The notes under the pieces were generated by a model. The model did no database searches, had not been told where the DNA came from, and worked only from the letters and a program-made list of their open reading frames with translations. From Phoronis australis (lineage: Eukaryota; Phoronida; Phoronidae), in NCBI GenBank assembly GCA_002633005.1, contig NMRA01000037.1, positions 1 through 62,000 of the forward strand: a stretch of DNA of 62,000 nucleotides, read 5' to 3'. Position numbers and translations under genes: made by a program. Shown piece by piece: positions 13,393-44,930 of the stretch (position 1 is the stretch's first letter; each line of letters starts with the position of its first letter).

Positions 13393-14120
13393 TCACTATG
13401 AAACGCTCACTTTTGGAAATGAGTTCACCTAATTCTCCAGGTGTGCTACCTAACTTTATGATTGGGAAGTTGTGTACCTGAAGGTGCTTTGTTTATCTTT
13501 TATCTGGGCTTAGACACATTGATGATTCTGAATTATAAACGGTTTGCAAAACAAAAAAAGTAAAAACACAAAATGATAGGACCTATTTAGCTTGTGGTTC
13601 CCCCCATGGAATGATTCTGTTACTGAGTTGCTTCTTGAGATTTTGTTTGTATTTTGTCTCTTTAAAACAGTTTGCAGTGTTATGTAGCTTGCCTGCTCAT
13701 TGTGAAAGTTATGGTGTATGCCTAGGGTTAAATATCTGCTATTTTTCTAAATGTGTTTCTTGTGTATAGATATCTTTTGGTCAAATTTTCTTTGAAACAT
13801 TCGTTAAGGAGTAAACCACATTGGATTTAACGTGTTCGTGGATAACGGATGTCAGCAAGTCAATAGTGAGGCCCCAACTGGCCGAACACTGAGTTAACGG
13901 AATTGTCGAACTAAACCCTCGAGTGGCTCGTTGAGCATTAGTCCTTTATCCCAGGTGCTTGAGTTGGACTGGTTTCCCTGTCCGCGTGACGTCAATATGA
14001 TGTCAGTTATTAGACAAATCCATTCCAATGGAAACTGATAATGATATTGACGTAGTTTTGCACGATTTTATTGATTTAATTTGAAAAACCTTTGACATCA
14101 GAGATTGTCGAGTGGGTTAC
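13393..14120 (+). repeat. Tandem duplication, unit 2
   Basis: A ~728-bp unit. It lacks about 13 bp present in unit 1 near 12835-12847 and has scattered substitutions (for example CGTGTTCGTGG against CGTGTTCGCGG). Either a recent duplication or two alleles joined by the assembler at the single N. Confidence 0.9.
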
Positions 14121-17100
14121 TGAGCACTTGAAATTGGGTCGTAGAGGGTCCGGTGACTTCATTTAGAAGCCAGTTTTCTGCATTTGTATTGGGTCGCATT
14201 CCATTAAGCAGTTGTGGCTATTTTGATGACGGTGGGCAGCTGGGAAATTAGGGTATAGTTGCTCATTTAGGGAGTTGACATAAAAACGGGGCCTTTTTGT
14301 AGGCAGTATCCTTAAAAAAGACAAGTTTTTGTAGAATTTCATTCTGGGGACATTAACTTTTTTGTAAGGGAATTTATAAACCTAATAATTTGGTAGGATT
14401 TTTAAACTGCACAAAAAGATTTGTAAAAGTAAGTGCTTTTTCATAAATGAAATTTATAGTAATTGCTTTTGGAAGTTCGTTATGAAAATGTACCGTTTTG
14501 AAGAGTTTTTCACTCTTTAGGTTATCTCTCACCCACCCATTTCAGCACCAATTTCTGTGCACTTTCTGTGAGAGACCGTTCTCCCTGTGACAGGAGCCAC
14601 TTAGAATTGATTATGCAATGGACAGGTATATACAAAAGCGAATCTTAATTTTGATTACTGTATCTGTGGTGTTGAAAATCACCGAAGGAAATAATATCAG
14701 ATCTAAGTTTTAATTTGTTCCTTCTAGTTGATATTGTTTCTAAAGATGATGAAATATCAGGTCCCTCCATCTCTGGATTTTGGGACTGAATATCGGCCCC
14801 ATTCCCCTCTGAAAACTTTCGAAAAATCACGCGAAATTCTCCTCATGATGCCCAAAAATTCCCCGCAAGTTATTGAAAAATTCCCCTCGATGTTCAAATC
14901 CCTTGTAACTCATACCGGTAACAATTTGAAAGAGCACAAAATGTTAGTTTTGTTTACTAGAGGCAGAGCCTATGAGGGCTTGCAGAAGGTGTGGGGTGCT
15001 ATTAATGGTGATTGGGAGGTAGAGTTTCCCCTCACCTCGAAATACTCCCCTCTCAGAAAGCACGGGCGCCTTTCCCCTCTGATGAACAAGGGACCTAAAT
15101 ATTCAGGACTGGTCTGTATAACTATATGATCAAAATGCGTCAGCAATCTTGTCTCACTGGCTTACTCTTATTTTGAAAACCGAAAAGGATGGCCTTGGCC
15201 TTGAGAACTACTATTAGCACAAATCCACAGCGCCCTCTACCTGTTGGACAAATTTTTACCGAGGGAGGGCTGTTTCCTAAATTTCTACAAAATTTCCTGA
15301 AACTTGAAATTTACGTAGAATAGACTCAAAAACCTTCTCTTCCATTTCCTGATATGTTTAACTGTAAATGGCATTTTAAGGACAAGTTCATTTTTGTTTC
15401 AAACCCACAACCTACTGTTATGAGAATCAGATAGACTTCTGTTGGGTGTTATGACATTTACTGCAGAACTGTTGACCTTACCAGACCATGACCTGACCTC
15501 AGCATGATCTGTAATCTGACCTGTGACCCCAGGGATCAAATTGGATGGCAAGCAGGTTGTTGAATTCTTTGGTGCACCCTTGCTCTGGGAGTGCACTGGA
15601 CTTCATAAAAACAATAGATTTACTTTTTCCGTGGGTGTGAGAGAACTTTCCATGTTCATGTTAATGTTTATTGTGACAAGTGTTCTTGGAAAACATATCT
15701 CCTTGTGTGAAGTTCCTGGAACCAGTTGATTTCAAGATCTAATTCTGAGTTTTGCAAAAAAATGTTTTCGACCCGTTACCATAAAGCATTGAGAAAGCGG
15801 GAAAAAAATTGTTGACTGAAATATCACTTGCTTAGTTCAAAATCAAAACTTCTAATAGCCTCATCGGAAAATTTACTTTCCCAAGTGTTGACATGATATC
15901 CACATTCCACATCTTATACCGTCATGGTTTTTAGATGAGAGATTTGCCTGAATGTGGAAATATTTTAGATGTCAAATTGTTTTTACTATAACTGTCAACC
16001 CCTTGTATATCAGTGGGGTTCAAAACTAGCGCAGCAAATCTTTTGAAGTTGTTCATTCTGCAGCTTGACGGCTGTAGATGAAAAAGTATTTGGTTTTATT
16101 CCATTCAGTATTTTGCTCTGCAGGTTTCATCTAACAACACAAGGGGGAGCTTCTCAGCAATTCAACAGTGTAATACGCCTTTTATTAGTAAAGAAGAGAC
16201 AATTCTCACATTTGCTTTCGTTATAATTTGAAGGAATGTTACCGTATGAAGTGTTTTGGGTAATCTCTACTGTTATCAAGAAGCGTTGCTTGAATTGAAG
16301 TGAGGCTATTACAGTTGATCACATGTTTATGGATTATTTCTATAGTATGTATGGCCAGGAGGCTAATTAAAACTGACTCCGGGTTGTACAGATCCACGGG
16401 ATGTTAAGGGGTGTGTTTAGGGCTGCTTCATTCTTCTTCTGCTGTGAATCTCTGCTCCACACAGGTGTATGTGGTAATTGGTTATGACAAGGGACAGTAG
16501 TGTGGTTGTCTATAAAGCCTTACCTAGCTTTCTGTCTATAGCATTACCCAGCTTCCTGTTAGCCAGTCGGTATTTAATAGGAGTCAGTGGCTTCACTTGT
16601 TTTTGAGTCTAATTGTCTCTGAAAGTCGGGGTTTCCTTGGATGAAGTGGAATTTGGTTGGTTGACATATTTGTTTGGTATTTCTTAGTAGCTGATATGTG
16701 TTTAAACTGATTAGTAAGGATTGTGACCTGGGCCTAGATTTGCTGTAGAGCCTAGCGGCGATTGTAACATCTTGTTGTAGCAGCTCATTGTAAATGTACG
16801 GTATGCAACAAAATATTCTCATCATAACATTCTTGATTCTTGCTTAAGACTAATGTTGTTATGGGGAAGGGTGTGTAGTAAGTTACCGGGATGGGGTGAG
16901 GGTGTGTACCGGCGTGGGGGAGAGGGTGTAGTAAGACGTCAAAGAACATGCTTAAAATTTATTTAAACCGAATTTGACTAGTTTTCATAGTAGAAAAACA
17001 ATATATATTAGATTGCAATAATTTTTAAGTCTGGTCTGCACGCCTCCTGTTGGCCACATGGCGTACCTTAAGGAATGAATGTATGTATGAAAAGATTTCC

Positions 17101-17320
17101 GCCTCGACCGGGACTGTCCCAGTTGGTGTGTTGACCAGATTTAAGAAATGCTTGCGATCTGTTTTTCCACGTCTTTTTAAGATTTACATGTTCATGAATG
17201 TTGGATTTGTCTAAAACAGAAAACCAGGTTTCTTAGTAAACTATAGAATGTCAAAAACAGGATGATGGAAAGGGTGAAGTTGTCTTCACAAAATCAGCTG
17301 AGTTTCCAGTGTCAATAAGG
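14121..17320. other. Non-coding stretch
   Basis: Contains a 133-codon open frame (14728-15129) rich in repeated CCCCTC-type words, with no recognisable domain, and a G-rich patch at 16860-16935. Nothing else is supported. Confidence 0.6.
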
Positions 17321-17675
17321 CCATCCCAGATTACAGAGCAACACTCGAATCTCCACAATGCCGTAAACATCCTTCAGACACATTTGCTGCCTCGTTTTCA
17401 TGCCACTGGAGGTACACACGTTATTTGTTGCCGCCTGATTCTTTTTAAGTTTTCTTGGTTGCATTACTCTCATTCGTCCTTTCAATGCCAGTGTTACTGC
17501 TGTTGTGGGCAGCAACTCCGGCATGAGAAAGTTTGATAAACTGGACAAAACCCGTGGATGCGTGATCTAAACATCAATGAGAGACACGAAAATGGGCCTG
17601 ATTTCCAAAACGAGGTCAGGCGCTTTCTTATCTCCGTAACAAAGGAGAGTTCTGTTGCCGTGTAATCCGAGATGA
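17321..17675 (+). repeat. MITE family B, copy 1
   Basis: Begins CCATCCCAGATTACAGAGCA and ends TTGCCGTGTAATCCGAGATG, an inverted pair. It shares TTTGATAAACTGGACAAA, CCGTGGATGCGTGATCT and TTTCCAAAACGAGGTCA with the copy at 33759-34143. The short frames on both strands here are not genes. Confidence 0.8.
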
Positions 17676-18978
17676 CTCTGTTGGTTGGTTTTTCTCTCAA
17701 GGAACACACGCACACCCAACACCAAAAATATCGTGTTATCACATGGGCATTATGACTTGAAATCTTATAGTAGTGGCGTGTGCTTAGAGGTCCACTAATA
17801 ATAATTATATATCATAAGAATGTAATCAACATATGAACACAACCTGTCTGCCACATACAACAAACCCAATACATAACTGGGAGACTTGCCACTCAGATCA
17901 ACAGGTCTTCAGGCAGTGCTGTGATACCATGTAACACCTGTTGATGTTGCCGTGGTGACTAGACAGCCTTGACCCATGCCATGGACACATCACGTGCTGT
18001 GGGTTTGGCCACTAAGTAGAACCATCCAAGTGAATTACTGACAAACAGGAAATAAATGAAAACCACCGAGAGCAAAAACAGAGGTAGCAAGGAATAATCA
18101 CAGGCTGACCTCGCTGATACAGTCAGCTGACAAGGGACTCCTTGGTTAGTGCAAAGACACTCCATGTTACAGCAAAGTCATTACACATAAATTAGCATTT
18201 AGTTCACATTTCTCGGACAATCATGTCCTGGGGATATTTTTGATGAGTGTGTAAAGTTGGACATTACAGTCAGTTTGTTGTAACTCCCAAAGTGACCCCT
18301 TTTGGAGAGGAATTAAATCAGGAATCTTAGAACAATAATTACTTACAGGTACAAGACACTCATTTTTAGTTTTGAAAATGTATTGAACTCCATATTTTTA
18401 AGACAATAATTGATTCAGGATAATTTTTTTAAGAAAAGTAACTTTTCAGGAGAATTTTACTGGTGTAGTGTGTATGGCATGGCTATCAGAAGCCAAAATT
18501 TGGTAAAATTTTGATCATTTGCAACAAAGTAAGCTTTTGAAAGGTATGCCAGTTGTCCCAATTATTTTTGTCCCAAATTTAAGGATTTTTACCGCATTTA
18601 GAATCAGAAAACATTTCCACTAAGGCTATGTAAAATTGGTTTGAATAACTGAACAGTTGATGAAACATGCACATTTACATTTTAACGTATTAATTTTTTT
18701 ATTTAAAGGCCCGATAAGAAAGGATCGTTCTGTCTGTGTTCTTATTAATTTATTGTCTGCCATTATCTCAAGTGCGTCCCTAGTTAAAGCGTGCTGTCAC
18801 GTAAAGATATGCCCGTATGACGTTACCACCACACCTGAGTTACGTTAGCCCCTGAGAATATCTGGGTTAATTGGATTATAATGGCAGAGTGCTGTTACAG
18901 CTCCTGGTCACTTCCTTAAGGGAAATCTGACAATAATCACAAGAATACATCCCCTGTTGTCAATCGACAGTTTAAAGT

Positions 18979-19351
18979 CCCCTCCATACACAGCATACCC
19001 TAGAACATCTTGCACTTGTGCAAATTACCCCACTTTTAAGTGGAGCTTCCAAACACACATATCCTATAACTAGGGTAAGGCGGAAGTTATCGCTCTCTGT
19101 GTGACAATGAACGACACCTAATTCGAATGAGGTGTTCAAAAGCAAACCTCTCTGTATGTAACCTCAGCTGCTAATTTCTTCTGCCTTGCCCCAGGTTTGC
19201 GGCTTAAGTTACCCTACCTCGATAATGGGGAGTAAGTTATCCCAAGTGGGGTAACTTGCACTAGTTTGAATAGCGTCCACATAGCCTCCAAACCTGGCGA
19301 CAACTCATTCCAGGAGTAACTTGTTCTAGGGTAAGTCTATGCGTGGACAGC
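18979..19351. repeat. MITE-like element, ACCCTAGAACA inverted ends
   Basis: Left end TCCCCTCCATACACAGCATA followed by CCCTAGAACATCTTGC; the reverse complement of the right end is GTGCTGTCCACGCATAGACT followed by TACCCTAGAACAAGTT. TAAAG flanks both ends as a possible target-site duplication. Internal GTAACTTGCACTAG and related blocks repeat the same motif. Confidence 0.55.
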
Positions 19352-19769
19352 ACTAAAGACATACTTGCACTTTAGTTGTGTGGAAAACGGACATGTGGTC
19401 ACCATGTACCTACACACATACTGGCCCTTTGAGTGTTGTTCTCATTATTTATGCGTTGATTTGATGGTGAGATTGCTCTGGGGTTGCAATAAAACAATTA
19501 AACAATTTACCTTCAGAGATTCGTGGCACAGCGTGTGTGACCAGGCACAGCAAAATATTGGCCTCCTGTTTGGCTGAAATATTGTTTGGTGGGTTAATGG
19601 ATCATTTTGAAGTCAATGATGGTTCTCTTGGAGTAGGTTATTCCAATTAATGCAATTTATACAACCTCATTACCAAAGTTCTGCTGTTTTTCATTGCATA
19701 GCAATGCAACTTGGCTGGTACGTTGTAACCCGCAGTTAAAATCGCAAAGTAAGGGTAAAGGTACAGGCA

Positions 19770-20165
19770 CTTACCTTGACTTGGACAGAGTCAAGCATGC
19801 TTACCTTGACCACGGGAGAGTCCAGCAAGCTTACGTACCTTGAACAGGGGAGAGCCCAGCAAGCTTGTGTACCTTGACCAGGGGAGAACCCAGCAAGCTT
19901 GCGTACCTTGGCCAGAGGAGAGCCCAGCAAGCTTGTGTACCTTGGCCAGGGGAGAACTCAACAAGCTTACATCACTTGACCAGGGAACAATCCAATGTGC
20001 TTATGTACCTTGACCAGGGGAGAGACCAGAAAGCTTACATACCTTAACTTTTGGAGATCTCAGCAAGCTTACGTACCTTGATCAGTGGAGAATCCAGCAA
20101 CCTAAATCTTACTTTGACCGGGGAGTACCCAGCAAGCTTGCCTGAACCAGGGCATAGCCCAGTAA
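19770..20165. repeat. 34-bp minisatellite with an AAGCTT in most units
   Basis: About eleven diverged units of AAGCTTGTGTACCTTGACCA followed by GGGGAGAACCCAGC. Starts of successive AAGCTT are 34 bp apart at 19861, 19895 and 19929. Open frames on both strands through the array are by-products of the repeat. Confidence 0.9.
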
Positions 20166-22339
20166 TTTACGAAAGAGAGTGGGGTATGGCTCTTCAGGGA
20201 CCGAGCAGGAAGGTTTGGCTGTGCGTTGGTGATGATGGCCCTGGAACTGGGCTGCGTTCATTAATGCTTGTATCTTGTGAGATCACGGAGGTCTTCGCGA
20301 GATAATGCCATGATGTACGAGGAAAGCCTGTGACCTCGCTGGCTGTCACTCGTGAGAAACTAAGTCCCTCGGCTGTTTCTAAATGGCACTCTCATGTATT
20401 TGAATGCATAACAGCAATGTGCTACTTCCCATCCCATTTATCATATTTACAGCAGGCCTCCCAGTTAGTTGATCACTCCAGAAGGAAAACTTTTTCACAT
20501 GTTCCTGTCCTAGAATCTTAGAATGTATACTGGGTCTTTAAAACTACTGTAATTTTTCAGCATTATTTACCAAATGTTATTATTTTGCAGCCTAAATGTC
20601 ATTTGTCATCAAATTACTAACATCACAGTTTTATAAAAGATTCTTAAGTTGAATGCACTTCTTACCCACTGTTTTTATTAGCTCTAGTTTGGGTGAGTCG
20701 TCTTGGAAACTAGAGTCCATCATCCCCTGTAAAGGTAATCAGTGACCTCATTTTGATGCAGTTTATTTGATGCATCTCTTCTTGCTGAAGCCTGTGTCAA
20801 TCCACTTAAGCACTGTTTGTCCTAGAATCTTGACAACAGCGGTGGTTAGATTGAAAAAACATTTAGTTGAGTGGAATTTTTAATTAATTTGCTGATGTGG
20901 GTTAGCTGGTCGTTGACATTTATTTCTCCTGAACCTATATTTTTATCAGTTTCTAATGATTTTTATGACTTTTTGTTGGAAAGTGACTGTTTTAAACAAG
21001 GTTCTATTTTCAAGAATGTGCGAGGTAATGTTCAAATACAAGTAATGTGCTCTCCAGAGACCAATGAAGAACCTATTCTCCAGAAGTAATGTTGGGTACA
21101 GTGCTGTCTTGGAGTGATAATGTATACTTGTAGAAACATGCGTAAGGCTGTACCTTTGTACAGGCAGGTAACTCGTGGTAATTGATTGATAAAAACTGAA
21201 CATCACATGCAGGTTAGAAACAATAACTTGGTGATGTTATCTCAGTAGGGTAGAGCATTGTATTGTTAGATGCCATGTTGTTGATGAAAAGTTTTAGCAG
21301 TGTTGTAAAGGCATTAAGTGAACACCAGTAGTTGAACGTGGAATGTTTCTGTTTTCAATATTAGACTGTGGTAGATGCATTTTAATTTTGACCCATGAAA
21401 ATGCTATTGATCATGGCTGGTAACCCTGAAAGTGCGTGCCTTATCTTAGGTCAGTTATTGAGGCACTGTTGCTGTGCCTCATTCAGATTGAGGTTGAACT
21501 AAAGTCGACAATTTGGGACATTGAAAAATCACTTTTTTGCTCAAGGTTGGAGCTTATCCCAAATTCTAGAAATAAGCTATACTGGGCATCCCAAATTCAG
21601 AAATCAATGGATAGACGGCAAAATTACCCACTCAAAAGATTGAAAACACGCTGGTGAAATTTGAGAAATATAATGATGAATGGGAAACTCACTGGTGTTC
21701 CAAATATCAGATTGAAGAAAATTCAATTTTTTCGTCAGTTTCCATGTCCCAAATTCTAGAGAGTGTTCCTAATTTGAGAATTTTACCTGTAAGTACACTC
21801 ATAAGTCATTAGATTACAACTAATGACTAGTTACAACTAATGACTAATTACAAGGCATGATTTAATGAAAATTGATTCGAGATTAGTCAGATAATACGCT
21901 CCTCAGTACAATTTCTGAAAAATAATAAAATCTCAGAGAGTAGTCACTACTTGAACACTTTGGTGGCGTTACAAAAAGGGAATGTTGTGGATTGTTGTTT
22001 AGGACACAATGCATCAATTTTAACGTCACAGATGTGAAAGCGCGCGCTTTCCGAACATGCAGAACAATGTGTAGTTTGAACACAACAACTGCTTTTCAAA
22101 CACAATAGCAAATTCGTTGTTGCCGAAGCTTCAGCCAATGTGAAAACTTTTAACTTTGTTCGGTCTTGAATCGATTTGTAACAGCGTGAGTTAACTCCGA
22201 AGTAAAGAGGTGGATTTAACAGCGAAGCCTCAACTGTTGTTAACCACAAGCTTTGGTAGTAGCAATGTTAACTGTATGGGAAAGGACCTTGAACCATCAC
22301 TCAGTAATTATGGTGTGGGAGGTGTAATTACCGTTGTAC
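20166..22339. other. Non-coding stretch
   Basis: No exon or RNA gene seen. A GTTAACCACAAGCTTTGG block near 22236 resembles the inverted counterpart of sequence around 3620, so part of 22160-22275 is an old repeat. Confidence 0.6.
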
Positions 22340-22341
22340 TA

Positions 22342-24319
22342 CCGTAAACGTTCGGGTTAACGCCCATGCTCAGTTAACCGCCCACCCCCTACTTTAGGTG
22401 GATTTTCGATTTAACCGCCCACTGCTCGGTTAAGCGCCCCCCTGCTATTTTTGAAGATTTCCAGTTAAGCGCCCACCTCTCGGTTAAGCGCCCATCCCCG
22501 ACTTTTAAAGAATGAAGATTTAGCGCCCAGTGCTAAGGAAACGTGCGATTTCCCGACTTTTAGAAAAAGATCATGATCACAAAGAGCGCAACGACGCCGG
22601 GCTTCCGAGACGGTGGTTTAGCAATGTGAATTACAATTCAAGCAACGAGTTATTGTCTTGGGTCATGGACTCACTTCAAAATATAATACTTGAACGTTTT
22701 TGTCACTTTATTTTCTTCCCATGTTTGCAAAGTTTAAGAACGCCGCCGGCGTCAAAACCTCCGCTTCAGCGACTTTGTCTGCCGCGCTGAGTTTCCATCT
22801 GTAGTGCACAAGATAAAACATATATTCGAAAAAATCAGGCCAGAGAAATGTGACAATGGTTTTGCCAACCCTCCACATTCTATTAAGGTGGGAAGCTCTC
22901 GTATTTTGAACAAATCGCAAAACTCACGGAAAGATGTCAAATTCTCAACATTTTGATGAATGTAACTGCCGGGTTATAGAAGATGTGTGGCGACCGAAGG
23001 GACAGTACAAGTGCCTTACTGGGTTACCGATTTCGTTGCTGCCTATGGATTTCTGAATTCAAAGGTTGACAATAATGTATATCTCAGTCAAACTGGCGTT
23101 AGCAGATTTAACTAATGTCCCTGGCTGTTTACTATTTCTTGCGTCAGCCCCCACGTAAGCGTGACTGTGTGAATTATCGTTTCCACATCCCCTTTTTAGC
23201 CATCCAGAATAATTTTGTTTATACACTGGCCAGTTTCAGCCTGAACAAAAATTCTTACCATTCTAGTCTGAAATATCTACGACGTAGACTGACTGAAAAT
23301 TGGCGATAGTGGGTAAGAGATGCACGCAGCTAGCTACAGGCATGGGCTTAGGGAACATCGAGCCGGGAAATATCGGAATTTACGTAACATCGCAGTTTTG
23401 GGGAACATTGGCATTGGAGGAACATCGTAAAGAATTGGGTCTTTTGTAGCAACAGCTTAAAAGTACATAGTCACGACCGTTTTTGATACTTAGGACTGTC
23501 GCTATTCTCTTAAGCGACTTTGTAGTGGTGCACGTGCGCAACTTCCCACACTTTGGAGTGCATGTTACCTTGACACCAACATGTGATTGACAGGTGACTC
23601 ACACATAGGCCCTACGTGCGTGCTGAATCCCGCCGCTATCTTTTGCCATAAAAAAACGAGGTGCACATATCGAAAGAGGCCGTTATATTACAAGACGGCA
23701 TTTATAAATCACGATTGTCAGCCGACTGCGACATTGCGCGCTAACAGCCTGACCGAACAGTGCCGCAGTACGATTTTGCAAGTGATATAAATAGTATAAT
23801 CTGGACATCCTGCATGAAAAATAAATGTTTTTCCACCACGAAGTTTGGTAAGGTGATCCTGTAAGAATGAATTGAAACATATTTGCAATCCAAGTAGAGG
23901 CTGCGTGGTCTCTGGTCGTCTGCGCTGCGCAGGGCAAAGTAACAAGACCGCAGGACGGCACGGGGCTATTACTCGGCAATTCTGTAAATTTAATAGTGAA
24001 TAACTAATCTGAGGGCAAGAGAACCTTTGTTGGGATCATCCGCTGACATTTTCCCCGTCATGAGGCGACGTGACGATAACGCTCTTTGAAAAGTGCTACG
24101 CGTTCCGATTGCGTGTGTGGTGTGGGCACTTAGATCACGAAGTAAGATTAACCGCCCAGGGTGGTTGCCTGTTGTAATAAGCGCCCACGTTCGGTTAACC
24201 GCCCACCCTGGATTTCTTGAAATTTCACGTTTAAGTGCCCATGTCTGGTTAACCGCCCACCCCAGATTTTTTGGGTTTTCCAATTTAAGCGCCCAGGGCG
24301 TTAACCCGAACGTTTACGG
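22342..24319. mobile_element. Non-autonomous DNA transposon with perfect 24-bp inverted ends, TA flanks
   Basis: Left end (22342-22365) begins CCGTAAACGTTCGGGTTAAC; its exact reverse complement is at 24296-24319. TA lies on both sides (22340-22341, 24320-24321), consistent with a TA target-site duplication. Subterminal arrays of GTTAAGCGCCCA/GTTAACCGCCCA occur at both ends, all in the same orientation. The 1978-bp interior has no transposase that I can recognise. The superfamily is not assigned; TA target preference alone is not decisive. Confidence 0.88.
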
Positions 24320-43079
<18,760 letters not shown>

Positions 43080-43548
43080 AGATGTTAGAAGGGCGGGTAG
43101 TGGATGCTCTCAGCCCGTGCTGTTGGTTCAAGCCAAACAGTTGCTTTATTCAAGAGTAGCTTGTTATGACCAGCCGAGTCTGCTACTGCGATAATTCACC
43201 ATTACTTCGTGTGCAGTGCTTCTTGTAACTAGATTCAGCTGTTTTGTAGTATGACATACTTTTCTGGACTCATCTCCCATGGTGCCAACATTATAACTAG
43301 AAAGTCTCCAAAGCTACAGAATCTAGACATGGAATCAGGATTCATAGTAAATCCATGTCTTAAAGAGTCGTCGAATCAATGCTGGGTGTTGAGCATGACT
43401 TGATAAAAGTGTTCTGACGTTCATGAGGCTTTCTGTAATTCCTGCAAAAGCATGTCATTTTTTAACAAATTGATGAGGTGTCTATTGGTTCTGCATACAT
43501 TTGGGTGTTTCCATGTTTTCTGTATTAAAGGGCAATAGTCGGATAAAA

Positions 43549-43622
43549 CATGCCTGTATTTTGAGAACCAGTTTGATGCCTATTATTCAGTGGAGAAAAC
43601 TGGTTCTCAAAATTCGGGCACG
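43549..43622 (-). repeat. 76-bp hairpin repeat, copy 2
   Basis: On the minus strand it matches the copy at 5654-5731 through stem and loop (GAGAACCAGTTTTCTCCACT, GAATAATAGGCATC, AAACTGGTTCTCA). Located about 500 bp downstream of the SIK3 stop codon, probably in the 3' UTR. Confidence 0.8.
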
Positions 43623-44689
43623 TTACATCCAATCATTACCTACTAAAGTATGGTGACATTTTATAGTATGGAAGACAGAAATAATATTGTCTTGAAAATT
43701 TTGGGTCATATCCAGCATTTCAATGAAAGAATTCGGTCATTAATGTAAGTAAATTCCTGGAGTCTAAAAATTGTAGAATTACTTCCTTCGCGAAAATGTC
43801 TTTCTCCTCAAGTACGAAGGTCACGCTTACTGACAAGGCTCTGGTTGCAGAGACCGTCTTAAAGTTAGAACTTTCTATCTACTATTACCGTTTTGCCACG
43901 AAATGAAACAATTCAGCATTGCAGTGCCCGTGAACATTGCCAGTTGAGAGGGAAAGCACACTGGCACACCTGTCAATCACAGCTTTGACGATGGGTGCCC
44001 CCTTTCAGTAAATACACAAAATGTTCATGTGCTTAAATAAGGTCAGTTTTTTAGGAAAGAAAATCTATGCCATTGTTTTCGTAGGCCAGCCAGTCCGTCA
44101 TGGAAATTTCCAGAGGCACCCTACCTAGGCTGTTCATATGTTACTGATAACTTGAAGTGTATTTTGGAAATATTGTATGGCGGACATATTATTCAAGTCT
44201 CTTGCACCCCTGCCACGCCCAGAGCCACACCGAGTACCCCTCCCCCAAGACTCCCTCTATCAATTACCTTCATTGATGCTTGATCATTCATCTACTGTTT
44301 GAACAGCTGTAGAACAAGCAACATCTCAATCATTTTATCTATTACATGTTTATATTTACTGTATATAATACGTATATGCCAGTCTTGGAAAACGATTCAT
44401 TTGTCTTGTGTTTTGTAACTCTGTAAACTCTGTTTTATTTTCCTGGAGTCATTTTAGCGTTTAATTTATTTAGTACTGTGCTTAATTTTTGGCATTGAGG
44501 GCATCACTTCCGTGGCAATCATTATGTTGGCATTATTATTCATACATCGTCTGCTGTATTACAAGTACTTATTTATTTGGCATTCAGAAGGGTACTAAAC
44601 CGTGTTTTAGGTTCTTAACTGTTGTACACTACCTCCTGATCACTTAAGTGGGCTAGAAACCTGCCTTCCATCAAGAAATATATTTTAGA

Positions 44690-44930
44690 CCATTCGCCAC
44701 TCGGAAATTGGTGTCAAAGTTTTCAAGTGATTTCGTAGAAAGAGCTAACATTTTGTTATTACTCAAGACCAGACTTTTCGAGTTGTCTTGTCATGACGTG
44801 TCATTTTATGCGTCAAGCATGGTCTCCAAGAATAACAAACTGTTAGTTCTTTGTAAACCCAGACACCCCTTCCCATCCAACTAAGGAACATGTTGAGGCC
44901 TATTTTGCACTGGTAAGTGGTCTAAATCTT
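44690..44930 (+). repeat. Dispersed repeat family D, copy 3
   Basis: Contains TTGTTATTACTCAAGACCAG, TTGTCATGACGTGTCATTTT, ATGCGTCAAGCATGGTCTCC and GGAACATGTTGAGGC. Corresponding blocks occur at 32880-33140 and 5215-5385. Confidence 0.55.

Noticed and set aside
14728-15129. 133-codon open frame as a gene
   Set aside because: No recognisable domain, biased repeated CCCCTC words and no splice or gene context; most likely chance or repeat-derived.
19736-20305. Small proteins encoded over the 34-bp minisatellite
   Set aside because: Frames exist on both strands because the repeat lacks stops in some phases; no gene evidence.
22708-22940. Minus-strand frames inside the long TIR element as a transposase
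   Set aside because: Under 80 codons, overlapping in two frames, and no catalytic motif visible.
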